A DNA stretch of 64,000 nucleotides, taken from Flavobacterium sp. CF108. GTDB taxonomy: Bacteria; Bacteroidota; Bacteroidia; Flavobacteriales; Flavobacteriaceae. Positions within the stretch are counted from its first letter, which is position 1; each line of letters opens with the position of its first letter. The translations under genes were made by a program, and so were the position numbers. The notes beneath the pieces were generated by a model. That model saw nothing but the letters and a program-made list of their open reading frames with translations, made no database searches and was not told the DNA's origin. The stretch is from positions 62,001 to 126,000 of the forward strand of contig NZ_FQWW01000011.1 in assembly GCF_900129795.1 (NCBI RefSeq), read 5' to 3'. This document shows positions 16,559-24,648 of this stretch, in pieces.

Positions 16559-16667
16559 GTTTTTTGTTTGCTTTGAGAAATAATCTCGCAGAGTCGCAAA
16601 GTTTTTTGTTTCACGCAGATTTTGCAGATTTAGCAGATTTTTTTCTTTTATTACTAAGTCCTGTTTG

Positions 16668-16763
16668 TCATTTCGAGGAACGAGAAATCGCACTCCTGAA
16701 TCGACAAAGATTGGTGACATTCTGTGCGGAGTTTCTAGTGCGATTTCTCGTTCCTCGAAATGA
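16668..16763. repeat. Long inverted repeat with 26-bp arms
   Basis: A perfect 26-bp arm starting tcatttcgaggaacgagaaa at 16668-16693 pairs with 16738-16763 across a 44-bp spacer. The core matches the arms of the element at 50440-50513 (cgaggaacgaagcaa type). Both are copies of a dispersed hairpin family with no coding content. Confidence 0.85.
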
Positions 16764-16807
16764 TAAACTAAACCTATGAACCTTTGTCACTTTGCACCTT
16801 TGAACCT

Positions 16808-17410
16808 CTATTTAAAAAGCTTATCGTAATCTTCTTCAGTATCAATATCAATATCCCCTTTTTCGAAAGGAATTGAATAGACGTCATTTTGATGTTTTTT
16901 AATGATTTTTTTTGCTCCTTCCTGCCCACTCAATTCAAGCAATTCATTAAAGTATTTTCTATGAAATAAAACCGGAGTTCCTAAGGTTTCGGAATAAGCC
17001 GAAGCAATAATTCTTTTTTTGCTTTTATGATAGTGCCTAATTAAATGTTCAAAAATTAAATATGTAACAAAGGGCTGATCACAAACGGCAAAAATACATT
17101 CATCGCAATCGGGCTTTAAAAGCAATAATTCATTTAATCCTTTTACAATTGAAGATGACATTTCGTTTTCCCATTCGGGATTAAAACAAATGTTTATTTC
17201 TTCAGTATTAAGCTGTTTTTCTACTTCATTATGATTCGCACCGGTTACCACAATTACAAATGAATTGTACACTTTTAAAGCTTCAGAAATCGTGTTCTTT
17301 AAAAGAGTTGATCCTTTATATTTTAATAATTGCTTTGGTCTTCCTAATCTTGAAGAATTACCTGCAGCTAAAATTATAATAGCGGTTTTATATTTAAATT
17401 TATCTTTCAT
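16808..17410 (-). CDS. mocA: MocA-like molybdenum cofactor cytidylyltransferase
   Basis: A 200-aa nucleotidyltransferase of the MobA/MocA type. The N-terminal 'AIIILAAGNSSRLGRPKQLL' is the nucleotide-binding motif, with 'FAVCDQPFVT' carrying the metal-binding Asp. MocA adds CMP to molybdopterin to make the dinucleotide cofactor used by PaoABC-type enzymes. I chose the ATG at 17410 over the upstream one at 17425, since the core starts right after it. It overlaps the XdhC-like gene by 11 bp, which indicates an operon with shared function. A general NTP transferase is the alternative. Confidence 0.85.
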   Translation of the reverse strand: MKDKFKYKTAIIILAAGNSSRLGRPKQLLKYKGSTLLKNTISEALKVYNSFVIVVTGANHNEVEKQLNTEEINICFNPEWENEMSSSIVKGLNELLLLKPDCDECIFAVCDQPFVTYLIFEHLIRHYHKSKKRIIASAYSETLGTPVLFHRKYFNELLELSGQEGAKKIIKKHQNDVYSIPFEKGDIDIDTEEDYDKLFK

Positions 17411-18524
17411 AATGAATTTCGTCATGAATTTTACCTGCTTTATACTTTAAAGAAGTTCCTGTTTTTCCTGCCGAAAAAGCTTTGATTTCTGATACAATTG
17501 AAAGTGCAATTTCTTCGGATGTTTCTGCTCCAATGTCTAATCCAACCGGACTGTAAATTCGCTCTAATTGTTCTTCGCTTACATTAATTCCTTCGTTTTG
17601 AAGATCATCGAGCATTCGGTTTAATTTTGTTTTTGGACCGAGAATTCCAATGTATTGGCAGTCTGTTTTTAAAAGTAATTTTAGAACCGCTAAATCGTAT
17701 TTGTAATTGTGGGTCATCAAAACAAAATACGTTTGATTATCAATGGTAATATTTTCCAGAAATTCTTCTGGTTTTACTGCATTTACTTTATTTGCTTTTG
17801 GAAAACGTTTTTCTATTGCATGTGTCGCACGTCCGTCACCAACTGTAATTTTCCAGCCTAAAATGGATGCCATTTTAACCAAAGGCTGAACATCGTTTCC
17901 TGCTCCGGCAATTACGAGTGAAATTGGCGGATTTATATATTCCATTAAAGCTTCGTTTTCGCTTTCTGTTTGAAGTTTTTTTACAATTGATGTTTTGCTT
18001 TTCAAGACTTCATGTACATCTGAAATTAAATCCAGAACCTCATCACTGTGAACTCGAATTTGATTTTCCTGTCTGTAAAAAAGTGTTGTTCCGAGCTGAA
18101 TGGCATTTCTTTTTAAAGAAAAAACAGTCACGATTACGGCTTCTTTTCTTTCTAATTCTAATTGTTGCAAAAGTTGTATGGGATTTTTTGATACTTCTTC
18201 ATCAATATATTCAAACAGAATATGAACAATTCCATTGCAGCCAAGCTGTAAACCTACTTCAATATCCTCTTCATTATTCGTATTGTAGGTAATTAGTTTG
18301 TTTTGTTTTTGATGAATCGAAAGAAGCGCTTTTCGTAATGCATCGCCCTCCAGACAGCCGCCGCTTATGGCTCCTGTTAATTCTCCATCTTCTGTAACGA
18401 GCATGCGTGCTCCGGGCTGGCGATACGACGATCCTTCAACTTTAACGACTGTTGCCAAAGCTGTTTTTTTTCCTGCCGATTTTGCTTCTGTGTATGCTTT
18501 AAGAATTTCGCTGATTTCTTTCAT
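17400..18524 (-). CDS. XdhC/PaoD family molybdenum cofactor insertion chaperone
   Basis: A 374-aa XdhC-family protein. The N-terminal part has 'VKVEGSSYRQPGARMLV' and 'GAISGGCLEGDA', the family signature with a conserved Cys. The C-terminal half is Rossmann-like ('LVIAGAGNDVQPLV', 'GLDIGAETSEEIALSIVSEI'). XdhC and PaoD bind the molybdenum cofactor, help its sulfuration and hand it to the apoenzyme. It precedes mocA with an 11-bp overlap, and the target enzyme paoABC lies about 2.6 kb further along. The gene order mirrors the paoABCD logic of E. coli. Confidence 0.9.
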   Translation of the reverse strand: MKEISEILKAYTEAKSAGKKTALATVVKVEGSSYRQPGARMLVTEDGELTGAISGGCLEGDALRKALLSIHQKQNKLITYNTNNEEDIEVGLQLGCNGIVHILFEYIDEEVSKNPIQLLQQLELERKEAVIVTVFSLKRNAIQLGTTLFYRQENQIRVHSDEVLDLISDVHEVLKSKTSIVKKLQTESENEALMEYINPPISLVIAGAGNDVQPLVKMASILGWKITVGDGRATHAIEKRFPKANKVNAVKPEEFLENITIDNQTYFVLMTHNYKYDLAVLKLLLKTDCQYIGILGPKTKLNRMLDDLQNEGINVSEEQLERIYSPVGLDIGAETSEEIALSIVSEIKAFSAGKTGTSLKYKAGKIHDEIHYER

Positions 18525-18576
18525 AAAAATAAATGTCCATCAACAGAAATTTGTATTGATGATCTTTCATCCTCTA

Positions 18577-18632
18577 AAAATAAAAAATATTATAAACTTA
18601 AAGGCAGTAAAGCTATTTAAGTTTATAATATT
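18577..18632 (-). terminator. Terminator after NlpE-like gene
   Basis: A perfect 17-bp inverted repeat (aatattataaacttaaa at 18586-18602, complement at 18616-18632) with a 13-base loop is followed on the minus strand by a T-rich run. It lies 22 bp after the stop of the NlpE-like gene. Confidence 0.75.
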
Positions 18633-18654
18633 CTGAATTAAAAATCGGCATGAT

Positions 18655-19140
18655 TTATTTTTTTAGATCTAAAGAATAATTCAACTTCGATTTTATTATT
18701 TTTCGATCACGGTCGAGCATATAGATTTTTTTGGTGTCTGAACTTAAATAACCATAATACGATTGTTTTTCGACTGGTTTATCCCAATTCAAAACAAAAA
18801 TGGTTCCGTCGGGATCGTTTTCTAAACCTCGTTCTGTATTAAAATTTCCTTTTTCAACAAACTCTTTTTCAGGCGATTTTCCTTTGTAAATACTTGATAG
18901 TTCAAATTTTTGTCCTTCCATTGTTCCGTTTCCCTGATAAATTTTAAGAACGGTTTGAATACCGCTGCAATCTGCACAGGGCAGTAATCCTTCGTAAACC
19001 AAAACATTTTCGGTTGTGCTGTTTTCAACTTTTATATTAGTTGAATCTGGTACTGCAGCATTTGTTTTTTCTTCATTTTTCTTGCTGTTACAAGACATCA
19101 ATTGAACTGCAGTGATTAGCAAAATCAATACATTTTTCAT
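18655..19140 (-). CDS. NlpE N-terminal domain-like lipoprotein
   Basis: A 161-aa lipoprotein with a signal peptide and lipobox 'LMSC' (Cys17), followed by a short flexible K/E/T-rich linker. The globular part starts with 'YEGLLPCADCSGIQTVLKI', the NlpE signature with its C-x-x-C pair. It continues with the short beta-barrel pattern, ending 'KKIYMLDRDRKII'. NlpE-like proteins are outer-membrane lipoproteins linked to envelope stress and copper in Proteobacteria. In Bacteroidota the role is not settled. It is monocistronic by position. Confidence 0.85.
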   Translation of the reverse strand: MKNVLILLITAVQLMSCNSKKNEEKTNAAVPDSTNIKVENSTTENVLVYEGLLPCADCSGIQTVLKIYQGNGTMEGQKFELSSIYKGKSPEKEFVEKGNFNTERGLENDPDGTIFVLNWDKPVEKQSYYGYLSSDTKKIYMLDRDRKIIKSKLNYSLDLKK

Positions 19141-19336
19141 ATTTCTTAATTTTAATATTATTTCAAATTTAAAGAATTTTCTTATAATTAAAAACTAAAT
19201 CTATCAGCTTTTAAAAAATCTCAATTATAGTTAACAAATTGTAAACGATTATTTTTTCCTGCAATATCATTTGTATTATGAAGTTTTGTATTTTTATCAA
19301 TAACAATAATTATAGTTAACTTAAATAAAAAACTAC

Positions 19337-19669
19337 ATGGGAAAATTTGTAATTACTAAAAGAACCAATGGTGAATTTCAATTCAATTTAAAAGCTGGAA
19401 ACGGCCAGACAATTTTGACTAGTGAAGGTTATACGACTAAAGCGGGAGCCTTAAACGGAATTGAATCTGTTAAAACAAACTCTCAGGACGATAATCGTTA
19501 TGACAGAAAAGAATCTAGTAATGGCAAACCATATTTTAACTTAAAAGCCAGCAACGGGCAAAATATTGGTGCAAGTGAAATGTATGAAAGTACTGCTGCC
19601 AGAGAAAACGGAATCGAGTCAGTAAAAAAGAACGCTCCTGATGCAGATACAGATGATCAAACGGCTTAA
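19337..19669 (+). CDS. yegP: YegP family protein (two DUF1508 repeats)
   Basis: A 110-aa protein of two tandem DUF1508 repeats (about 1-50 and 55-105). Each has the pattern F-x-x-x-x-x-x-G-x-x-x-F-N-L-K-A-x-N-G-Q followed by 'SE.Y.....A..GIESVK'. The fold is small alpha/beta and the function is unknown. No signal peptide is present, so it is cytoplasmic. It is followed by a strong terminator shared with the convergent regulator gene. Confidence 0.9.
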   Translation: MGKFVITKRTNGEFQFNLKAGNGQTILTSEGYTTKAGALNGIESVKTNSQDDNRYDRKESSNGKPYFNLKASNGQNIGASEMYESTAARENGIESVKKNAPDADTDDQTA

Positions 19670-19688
19670 TTGTTAAAAGATACAAATT

Positions 19689-19718
19689 AAAAACGAGGCT
19701 TAAGAGCCTCGTTTTTTT
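19689..19718 (+). terminator. Intrinsic terminator after yegP, touching the stop of the convergent regulator
   Basis: The segments aacgaggct and agcctcgtt form a 9-bp GC-rich stem with a 3-base loop and a run of seven T. The T run reaches the stop codon of the minus-strand regulator gene at 19717, so the two convergent genes end at the same place. Confidence 0.85.
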
Positions 19719-20106
19719 ATATGTGACCAAACTTTACTTTATAACGGTCTAGTTCTTCTTCTGTTTTATTTAAAAGTTTTTCCAGAAGTTTTATTTTATC
19801 TTCATAGAGTTCTTTCAGGGCTTCATCATTGTTAGAATTAATTAATATGCTTCCGTTGTTACTATTTCCTTTTACGGTATTATAGTTGTTGAAATATCTC
19901 TGACTGTCAAAACTTATAATATCTTCTACGCTTACTTCTAAAATCCGTGCTATTTCTACTAATTTAACATAGGATAACATTGTTCTTCCTTTTTCTATTT
20001 TACTATAACCTGCCTGAGTGACACCAAGTTGATCTGCCATATATTCCTGAGTGTAATTTTTTAACTCTCTAATGCTTTTAATTTTGTTTTTTATTGAAGT
20101 TGCCAT
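19717..20106 (-). CDS. XRE-family transcriptional regulator
   Basis: A 129-aa protein with a Cro/C1-type helix-turn-helix at about 8-65 ('YTQEYMADQLGVTQAGYSKIEKGRTMLSYVKLVEIARILEVSVEDI'). The C-terminal 35 residues form a likely coiled coil ('ELYEDKIKLLEKLLNKTEEELD'), probably for dimer formation. This layout is common in Bacteroidota. Targets cannot be read from the sequence. It converges on yegP. Confidence 0.88.
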   Translation of the reverse strand: MATSIKNKIKSIRELKNYTQEYMADQLGVTQAGYSKIEKGRTMLSYVKLVEIARILEVSVEDIISFDSQRYFNNYNTVKGNSNNGSILINSNNDEALKELYEDKIKLLEKLLNKTEEELDRYKVKFGHI

Positions 20107-20232
20107 AAGTTTGATTTGGAGGAGGGCGTGTGTAACTTAAACAGCCGCAACTAAACTTAGGGGGGTATTGCAGCCTTATTTTTTTGGGGTAATTACAGTT
20201 CTGTTCCTGTAGGTCGATGAAACAGAACTTGT

Positions 20233-20328
20233 TTATTTTTTTTTAATTATAATTATGAAACCATATACGAGAGCGATAACTATAAAAGCCAGATCGTAAC
20301 TGGAAATCTCATTTAATAGTTGGTTCAT
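20233..20328 (-). CDS. Possible 31-residue single-span membrane peptide
   Basis: A short reading frame starts 8 bp after the stop of the upstream membrane-protein gene: 'MNQLLNEISSYDLAFIVIAL' then 'VYGFIIIIKKK'. It has an amphipathic start, one hydrophobic span and a positive C-terminus, the typical look of small bacterial membrane proteins. Tight spacing suggests it is translated with the upstream gene. There is no homology argument, so this is a prediction from shape and position. Confidence 0.4.
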   Translation of the reverse strand: MNQLLNEISSYDLAFIVIALVYGFIIIIKKK

Positions 20329-20336
20329 TGCTATAT

Positions 20337-20741
20337 TTAGTTTGTTGTTTTTAAGATCCGTTCGAATTGAAAATTTAAATATTGATCGATTTGTTTTCCA
20401 ATTACTGGCCGGTCTAAAGCATTTATTTTTACTTTAGTTTCTTTTTTGTAGATGTCTTTTACAATCACAAAATAGTCAAATTCTGTCTTGTTGTTAAACC
20501 GCAGAATAATCAAAAAAGAATAGCACAATAAAGTTGGAATTAAGTAATAGAGTTCCATTACATTGGTAAAAATCATGCAATAATAAGCTAAAACTGTTAC
20601 GGCCATAAAAGCGCCATTTTCAAAAAGATAAGTTTTCTTTTTTTTGAGCAGTCCAAGTTCTACAATTTCATTAAAATTGTACTGCCATTGTTTTGATCCG
20701 TACTGAAACTGTACCTGATCATGAGTGAGGGAAATGAACAT
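20337..20741 (-). CDS. Hypothetical membrane protein
   Basis: A 134-aa protein I do not recognise. It has a polar N-terminus (1-40), a hydrophobic region at about 43-82 that fits two membrane spans ('AFMAVTVLAYYCMIF' and 'LYYLIPTLLCYSFLIIL'), and a polar C-terminus. No signal peptide is evident. It is followed closely by a possible small membrane peptide, and a regulator gene lies further downstream on the same strand. Confidence 0.65.
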   Translation of the reverse strand: MFISLTHDQVQFQYGSKQWQYNFNEIVELGLLKKKKTYLFENGAFMAVTVLAYYCMIFTNVMELYYLIPTLLCYSFLIILRFNNKTEFDYFVIVKDIYKKETKVKINALDRPVIGKQIDQYLNFQFERILKTTN

Positions 20742-21056
20742 AATAATAAATAATTAAATCTTTTTAAAGAAAGCCTGGTGAGAAAGCTGTCTAAAAAAAT
20801 GTTTTCGGCTTAAATGAATACATTTGAAAATGCTGTAGTGGTAAACAACACATCATTTCACAATATTACGCATAATCAGCTTTTTTTTCTTACAAGTCAG
20901 CTTATAGAATATAACCAGACGTTGTAATTAAATCTAATTATAAATTTTACCTTATGATTTAAAAATTCAATATGGCGTTTTACTTATATAAGTAATACAT
21001 AAAAAAAGCCACTCCTTTTATAAGGAATGGCTTTTAGAAAGGATAAAGTTACAAAA
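20742..21056. other. Intergenic region without a convincing gene
   Basis: This AT-rich 315-bp stretch holds the terminator of the GH43 gene at its right end (21000-21036). A 37-codon frame at 20814-20927 on the plus strand shows no supporting features. Nothing else was recognised. Confidence 0.5.
21000..21036 (-). terminator. Terminator at the end of the PUL enzyme operon
   Basis: On the minus strand the stem aagccattcctt / aaggagtggctt (one G-T pair, 4-base loop) is followed by a run of T. It lies 20 bp after the GH43 stop codon and ends the long SusE-to-GH43 run. Confidence 0.85.
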
Positions 21057-22988
21057 TTATTTTAAACCGTCGACTCCAATATGAGTTGGAATTACTTCTT
21101 TTATACTTCCGTCTGGATTAAACTCTAATTTATCGATGCAGACTTCGCGATGAAATCCTCCTGCTTCTCCCATTTTAATTCCCGTTGGATAGGAAAATCT
21201 ATGATAAACAAGATACCATTCATCTTTATTTGGAATTTGCAAAACAGAATTATGCCCTGTTGCGTGAATTCCAACATCTGGTTTTCCCTGAATCACAATA
21301 TTATTTTTCGGAATTTCAATTGGTCCTAAAGGCGATTTTGAAGTTCCGTATCTCACTTTATAATTTGGACTTCTGGTATCGTCTTCACTCCAAAGGAAAT
21401 AATACGTTCCTTTTCTGTAGAATATATAAGTTCCTTCGCGAAATGAATCATTAACAGTAATTACTTTAGTACTCGCTTTTTTAAGGGAAACCATATCAGC
21501 ATTCAATTCGGCGACACCCATGTACATATTACCCCAGTATAAATAGCTTTTTTCGCTTACCGGATCTGTAAAAACATCAGGATCTATTTCCTGACCGTCT
21601 TTTATTCCTTCAGGTCTTGTGCTTACTAATGCCTTTCCGCTGTCATTAAAAGGTCCTGTCGGACTATCTGAAACTGCCACACCTATTTTTTGTGCTGCTG
21701 TGAAATAATAGAAATATTGGTATTTGCCTTTTATCTTTTTCTCTACAATACAAGGCGCCCAAGCATTGCGGTTTGCCCAGCTTACATCTTTTCTAAGATC
21801 GAGAATAATTCCTTCGTCTTTCCAGTCTTTCAAATTATCTGAAGAAAAAGTCTTAAAATAATTTCCAGACCAGCCGTCAAAACCGTCACTTGTTGGGTAG
21901 ATATAATACTTTTTGGTTTTATTTGAATACAGAATTTCCGGATCGGCATAATAACCTTCTAAAACTGGGTTATTGTTTACTTTTGGATATTTTGCTGGCA
22001 TTCCCCATTTGTCTGTAATTCTTTTTAATTCAGAACGTGTAATAGGTAAAATCGTTCCGTGACGCGGATTAAAATCCATTGAAATATCATTATCTATTAC
22101 GGTAAAATTTTCTAAATCTTTCGTTTTTGTAAACTGATATCTTCCTTTTGTATATACATCATACATCAAGATATATTCGTCTGAATTGTTTAATTTGAAA
22201 ACGCTAGAACCTTCAACTCCATCTTTTGTCTGCTGCAGATAATTATCATTTTCAGTCCATTTTCCCGAAGTTAAATCAGTGGTTGTAGCGACTTTGATTC
22301 CTGCAGTTTCTGTTTCGGTTTTATAAAAAAGATGATAAACTCCGTCTTTTTCAATGATATCGCCGTCAATACAGGCTCTTTCTGATTTTGGTACAAACAA
22401 TAATTTTGGTGCGTTTTCCAGAGCTGTGAAATCTTTATTCGCGTAAGCGTAATAAATTTTATCTGGCCCTCCTGCATATTGCAAACTGAAGTAAATTAAA
22501 TATTTTCCAGCTTTAGCATCATAAATAGTCTGCGGAGCCCAAACTCGTTTTAGGTTTTCGTTTCCTGAAAAAGCTGTTTGAATATTTACTACGCTGCTTT
22601 TCCAGTTTACTAAATCTGTACTTTTTAGCAAAACCATGGCGCGGTTGCTGTCCCAGCCTTTTGAAGAAGTCATATCGGTCAAAACCATATAAAAAGTTTT
22701 TCCGTCGTTGCCTCTTAAAATATGCGGATCACGAACTCCTCCAGTTGAACTTATTGTTTTACTGTCTAAAACGGGTTTATTATTGTTGAGATGATAATAA
22801 TGATAACCATCTGCACTTACGGCGAAGCGAACTGCCTCTTCTTCAACAGAATTTCCTGTAAAATAAACGAACAAATAGGCTGTTAAATCTTTCTCGGCAA
22901 TTACGGGCGGAATTCCTTTTGTATTCTGGGCTTGTAAAAAATTAAAAATCGATAAAAATAATACAAGACTAAAATGTGCTTTCTTCAT
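21057..22988 (-). CDS. Tandem GH43 glycosidase (two five-bladed propeller domains)
   Basis: A 643-aa secreted protein (signal peptide about 1-21, 'FLQAQ') with two GH43-like domains. In the first (about 30-330) 'GVRDPHIL' gives the catalytic-base Asp, 'ACIDGDI' the pKa-modulating Asp and 'GVEGSSVF' the acid Glu. In the second (345-635) these are 'YYADPEIL', 'EIDPDVF' and 'FREGTYIF', with 'TGHNSV' as the late conserved His. Both sites look intact, so it may carry two activities. GH43 enzymes typically release arabinofuranose or xylose, or act as exo-galactanases. It overlaps the GH27 stop by 1 bp and is the last gene of the PUL operon. Confidence 0.88.
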   Translation of the reverse strand: MKKAHFSLVLFLSIFNFLQAQNTKGIPPVIAEKDLTAYLFVYFTGNSVEEEAVRFAVSADGYHYYHLNNNKPVLDSKTISSTGGVRDPHILRGNDGKTFYMVLTDMTSSKGWDSNRAMVLLKSTDLVNWKSSVVNIQTAFSGNENLKRVWAPQTIYDAKAGKYLIYFSLQYAGGPDKIYYAYANKDFTALENAPKLLFVPKSERACIDGDIIEKDGVYHLFYKTETETAGIKVATTTDLTSGKWTENDNYLQQTKDGVEGSSVFKLNNSDEYILMYDVYTKGRYQFTKTKDLENFTVIDNDISMDFNPRHGTILPITRSELKRITDKWGMPAKYPKVNNNPVLEGYYADPEILYSNKTKKYYIYPTSDGFDGWSGNYFKTFSSDNLKDWKDEGIILDLRKDVSWANRNAWAPCIVEKKIKGKYQYFYYFTAAQKIGVAVSDSPTGPFNDSGKALVSTRPEGIKDGQEIDPDVFTDPVSEKSYLYWGNMYMGVAELNADMVSLKKASTKVITVNDSFREGTYIFYRKGTYYFLWSEDDTRSPNYKVRYGTSKSPLGPIEIPKNNIVIQGKPDVGIHATGHNSVLQIPNKDEWYLVYHRFSYPTGIKMGEAGGFHREVCIDKLEFNPDGSIKEVIPTHIGVDGLK

Positions 22989-24358
22989 TATTTTTTACTT
23001 TTTAATTGATATAAAACGGAACTGTGCGGTTTTAAGTCGGCTGCAATTGTTGTTGATGTTGTTTTGGATTTTTCGTTTGTCCACATATTTAAAATTTCAG
23101 CCGAACCTGAAATTCCGAGATCAGAAAGATTTACTGAAACATTCTGTGTTGCCGAATCTGAAATATTAAATAAAGCCAGATAAATACTGCCGTCTTTTGC
23201 ATTTTTTGAAATCACAGCAATTTTACCTTCTTTTTGGAAAAGTTGTTTTACAGAAGTGCTTTCGTTGTGCATTTTTACCACATTTTTATTGGTTAATAAT
23301 GATAAAGTAAAAGCATCGTTACTTGGTAAATCTCCACCAAAAAACAATGGTGATTTGAAAATATTGAAAAACGTAATCAACGTATATTGTTCATCTTTTG
23401 TTAAACGCGTCATCCTGTCTTCGCCTCTTTCTCCTCTTACTGAAATACGACCAAGCGGAATCATATCGCAATCTGGCCATGTTCCCGGCGCTATATACGG
23501 ATACCATTTTTGAGCCACATCCATTAAATGGGTAATGTGCGGCCAAGTGTCCCAAACGTCGTCAACCATACGCCACATATTGGCGTGTGTGGTTACGTGC
23601 GGCGCGGCTTCGATTGGCGTTTCTCCAGGTGAAGTACTTAAAACAATTTTACGTCCGCATTTGTCGATTGCATTTCTAATTAAGTTGATTTCGCCTTCGT
23701 GATACGGTCTTGACAAATCATCAATTTTAATGAAATCTACACCCCATTGTGCATACAATTCAAAAATAGAATTGTAGTATTCCTGTGCTCCCGGCTTGTC
23801 AGCAACAATTGTATAATTATCTTTTAACCATTCACATTGTAAAGCAGTCGTATAAATTTGATCTGCTGTAACCCCGTTTGCGCCTTTTATTGGCAGTTTG
23901 TCTTCAATGGCTTTTTTAGGGATTCCGCGCATAATATGGATTCCGAATTTCAGGCCTTTTTTATGAATATAATCTGCTAAAGGCTTAAATCCCTGTCCGT
24001 CTTTTGCTGATGGAAAACGGTTTACAGCTGGTAAATATCTTCCGTATTGATCGATTACATAACGCGGGTCTGTTTGGTTATAACCTCCTGCTTTGTCGTT
24101 TTCTACAAACCATCGAATGTCTACCACAACATATTCCCAGCCAAATTTCTTTAGATTTTTTGCCATATAATCGGCATTGGCTTTTACTTCGTGTTCTTCA
24201 ACGGTTGGTCCGTAACAATCCCAGCTGTTCCAGCCCATTGGAGGGGTTTGTGCCCATTGTTTAAATTCGTCTTTTTTGAAAACTTTATTTTGTGCATTGG
24301 AACAAATTGATGCCAAAACAACTCCTAAAATTAGAGTAATTTTATTCTTGATTTTCAT
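22988..24358 (-). CDS. GH27 family alpha-galactosidase / beta-L-arabinopyranosidase
   Basis: A 456-aa secreted GH27 enzyme (signal peptide about 1-22, 'SICSNAQ'). The family start 'PPMGWNSWDCYG' is clear, the nucleophile is predicted as D213 in 'FIKIDDLSRP' and the acid/base Asp is in 'TWPDCDMIPLG'. A C-terminal beta domain follows (about 380-456). GH27 members remove terminal alpha-galactose, and some remove beta-L-arabinopyranose. In this context either would remove side chains from galactan-type glycans. The start of the next gene overlaps its stop, so the two are coupled. Confidence 0.9.
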   Translation of the reverse strand: MKIKNKITLILGVVLASICSNAQNKVFKKDEFKQWAQTPPMGWNSWDCYGPTVEEHEVKANADYMAKNLKKFGWEYVVVDIRWFVENDKAGGYNQTDPRYVIDQYGRYLPAVNRFPSAKDGQGFKPLADYIHKKGLKFGIHIMRGIPKKAIEDKLPIKGANGVTADQIYTTALQCEWLKDNYTIVADKPGAQEYYNSIFELYAQWGVDFIKIDDLSRPYHEGEINLIRNAIDKCGRKIVLSTSPGETPIEAAPHVTTHANMWRMVDDVWDTWPHITHLMDVAQKWYPYIAPGTWPDCDMIPLGRISVRGERGEDRMTRLTKDEQYTLITFFNIFKSPLFFGGDLPSNDAFTLSLLTNKNVVKMHNESTSVKQLFQKEGKIAVISKNAKDGSIYLALFNISDSATQNVSVNLSDLGISGSAEILNMWTNEKSKTTSTTIAADLKPHSSVLYQLKSKK

Positions 24359-24531
24359 TATAATGTGGTTAGATGTTAATAAATGTAAAATTTACACTTT
24401 CAAATATAATAAACTTTAGTCGTAAAATGCAATTAACCTGCCTGTAAACCAAAAATACAAACAGGTTAATTGACAATCTAAAAAAACTAACTAATATTTC
24501 TCTGCTTTAGAAAAAATTCTACCAACATGTA

Positions 24532-24648
24532 GTTCCTACGGAACATTTTACCAATAACTATTTTACATTAATGGTAACTTCAGCTACCGATATATTGTTC
24601 CTACGGAACATTTTTACCAATAACTATTTTACATTAATCGTAACTTCA
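24532..24648. repeat. 65-bp tandem duplication including the 3' end of the GH2 gene
   Basis: The block gttcctacggaacattt-taccaataac...-gtaacttca occurs at 24532-24584 and again at 24597-24648. The second copy holds the last eight codons and stop of the GH2 gene. The first is a displaced copy of the same gene end, including the bases after the stop, with a synonymous ACG/ACC change and one V/A change. Each copy begins with a gttcc-gta-ggaac-type palindrome. Confidence 0.8.

Noticed and set aside
17918..18292. 124-codon open frame on the plus strand
   Set aside because: It is antisense to the XdhC-like gene, with low-complexity composition.
20814..20927. 37-codon open frame on the plus strand between the membrane protein and GH43 genes
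   Set aside because: It has no ribosome site, signal, hydrophobic span or neighbour that supports it; chance is enough.
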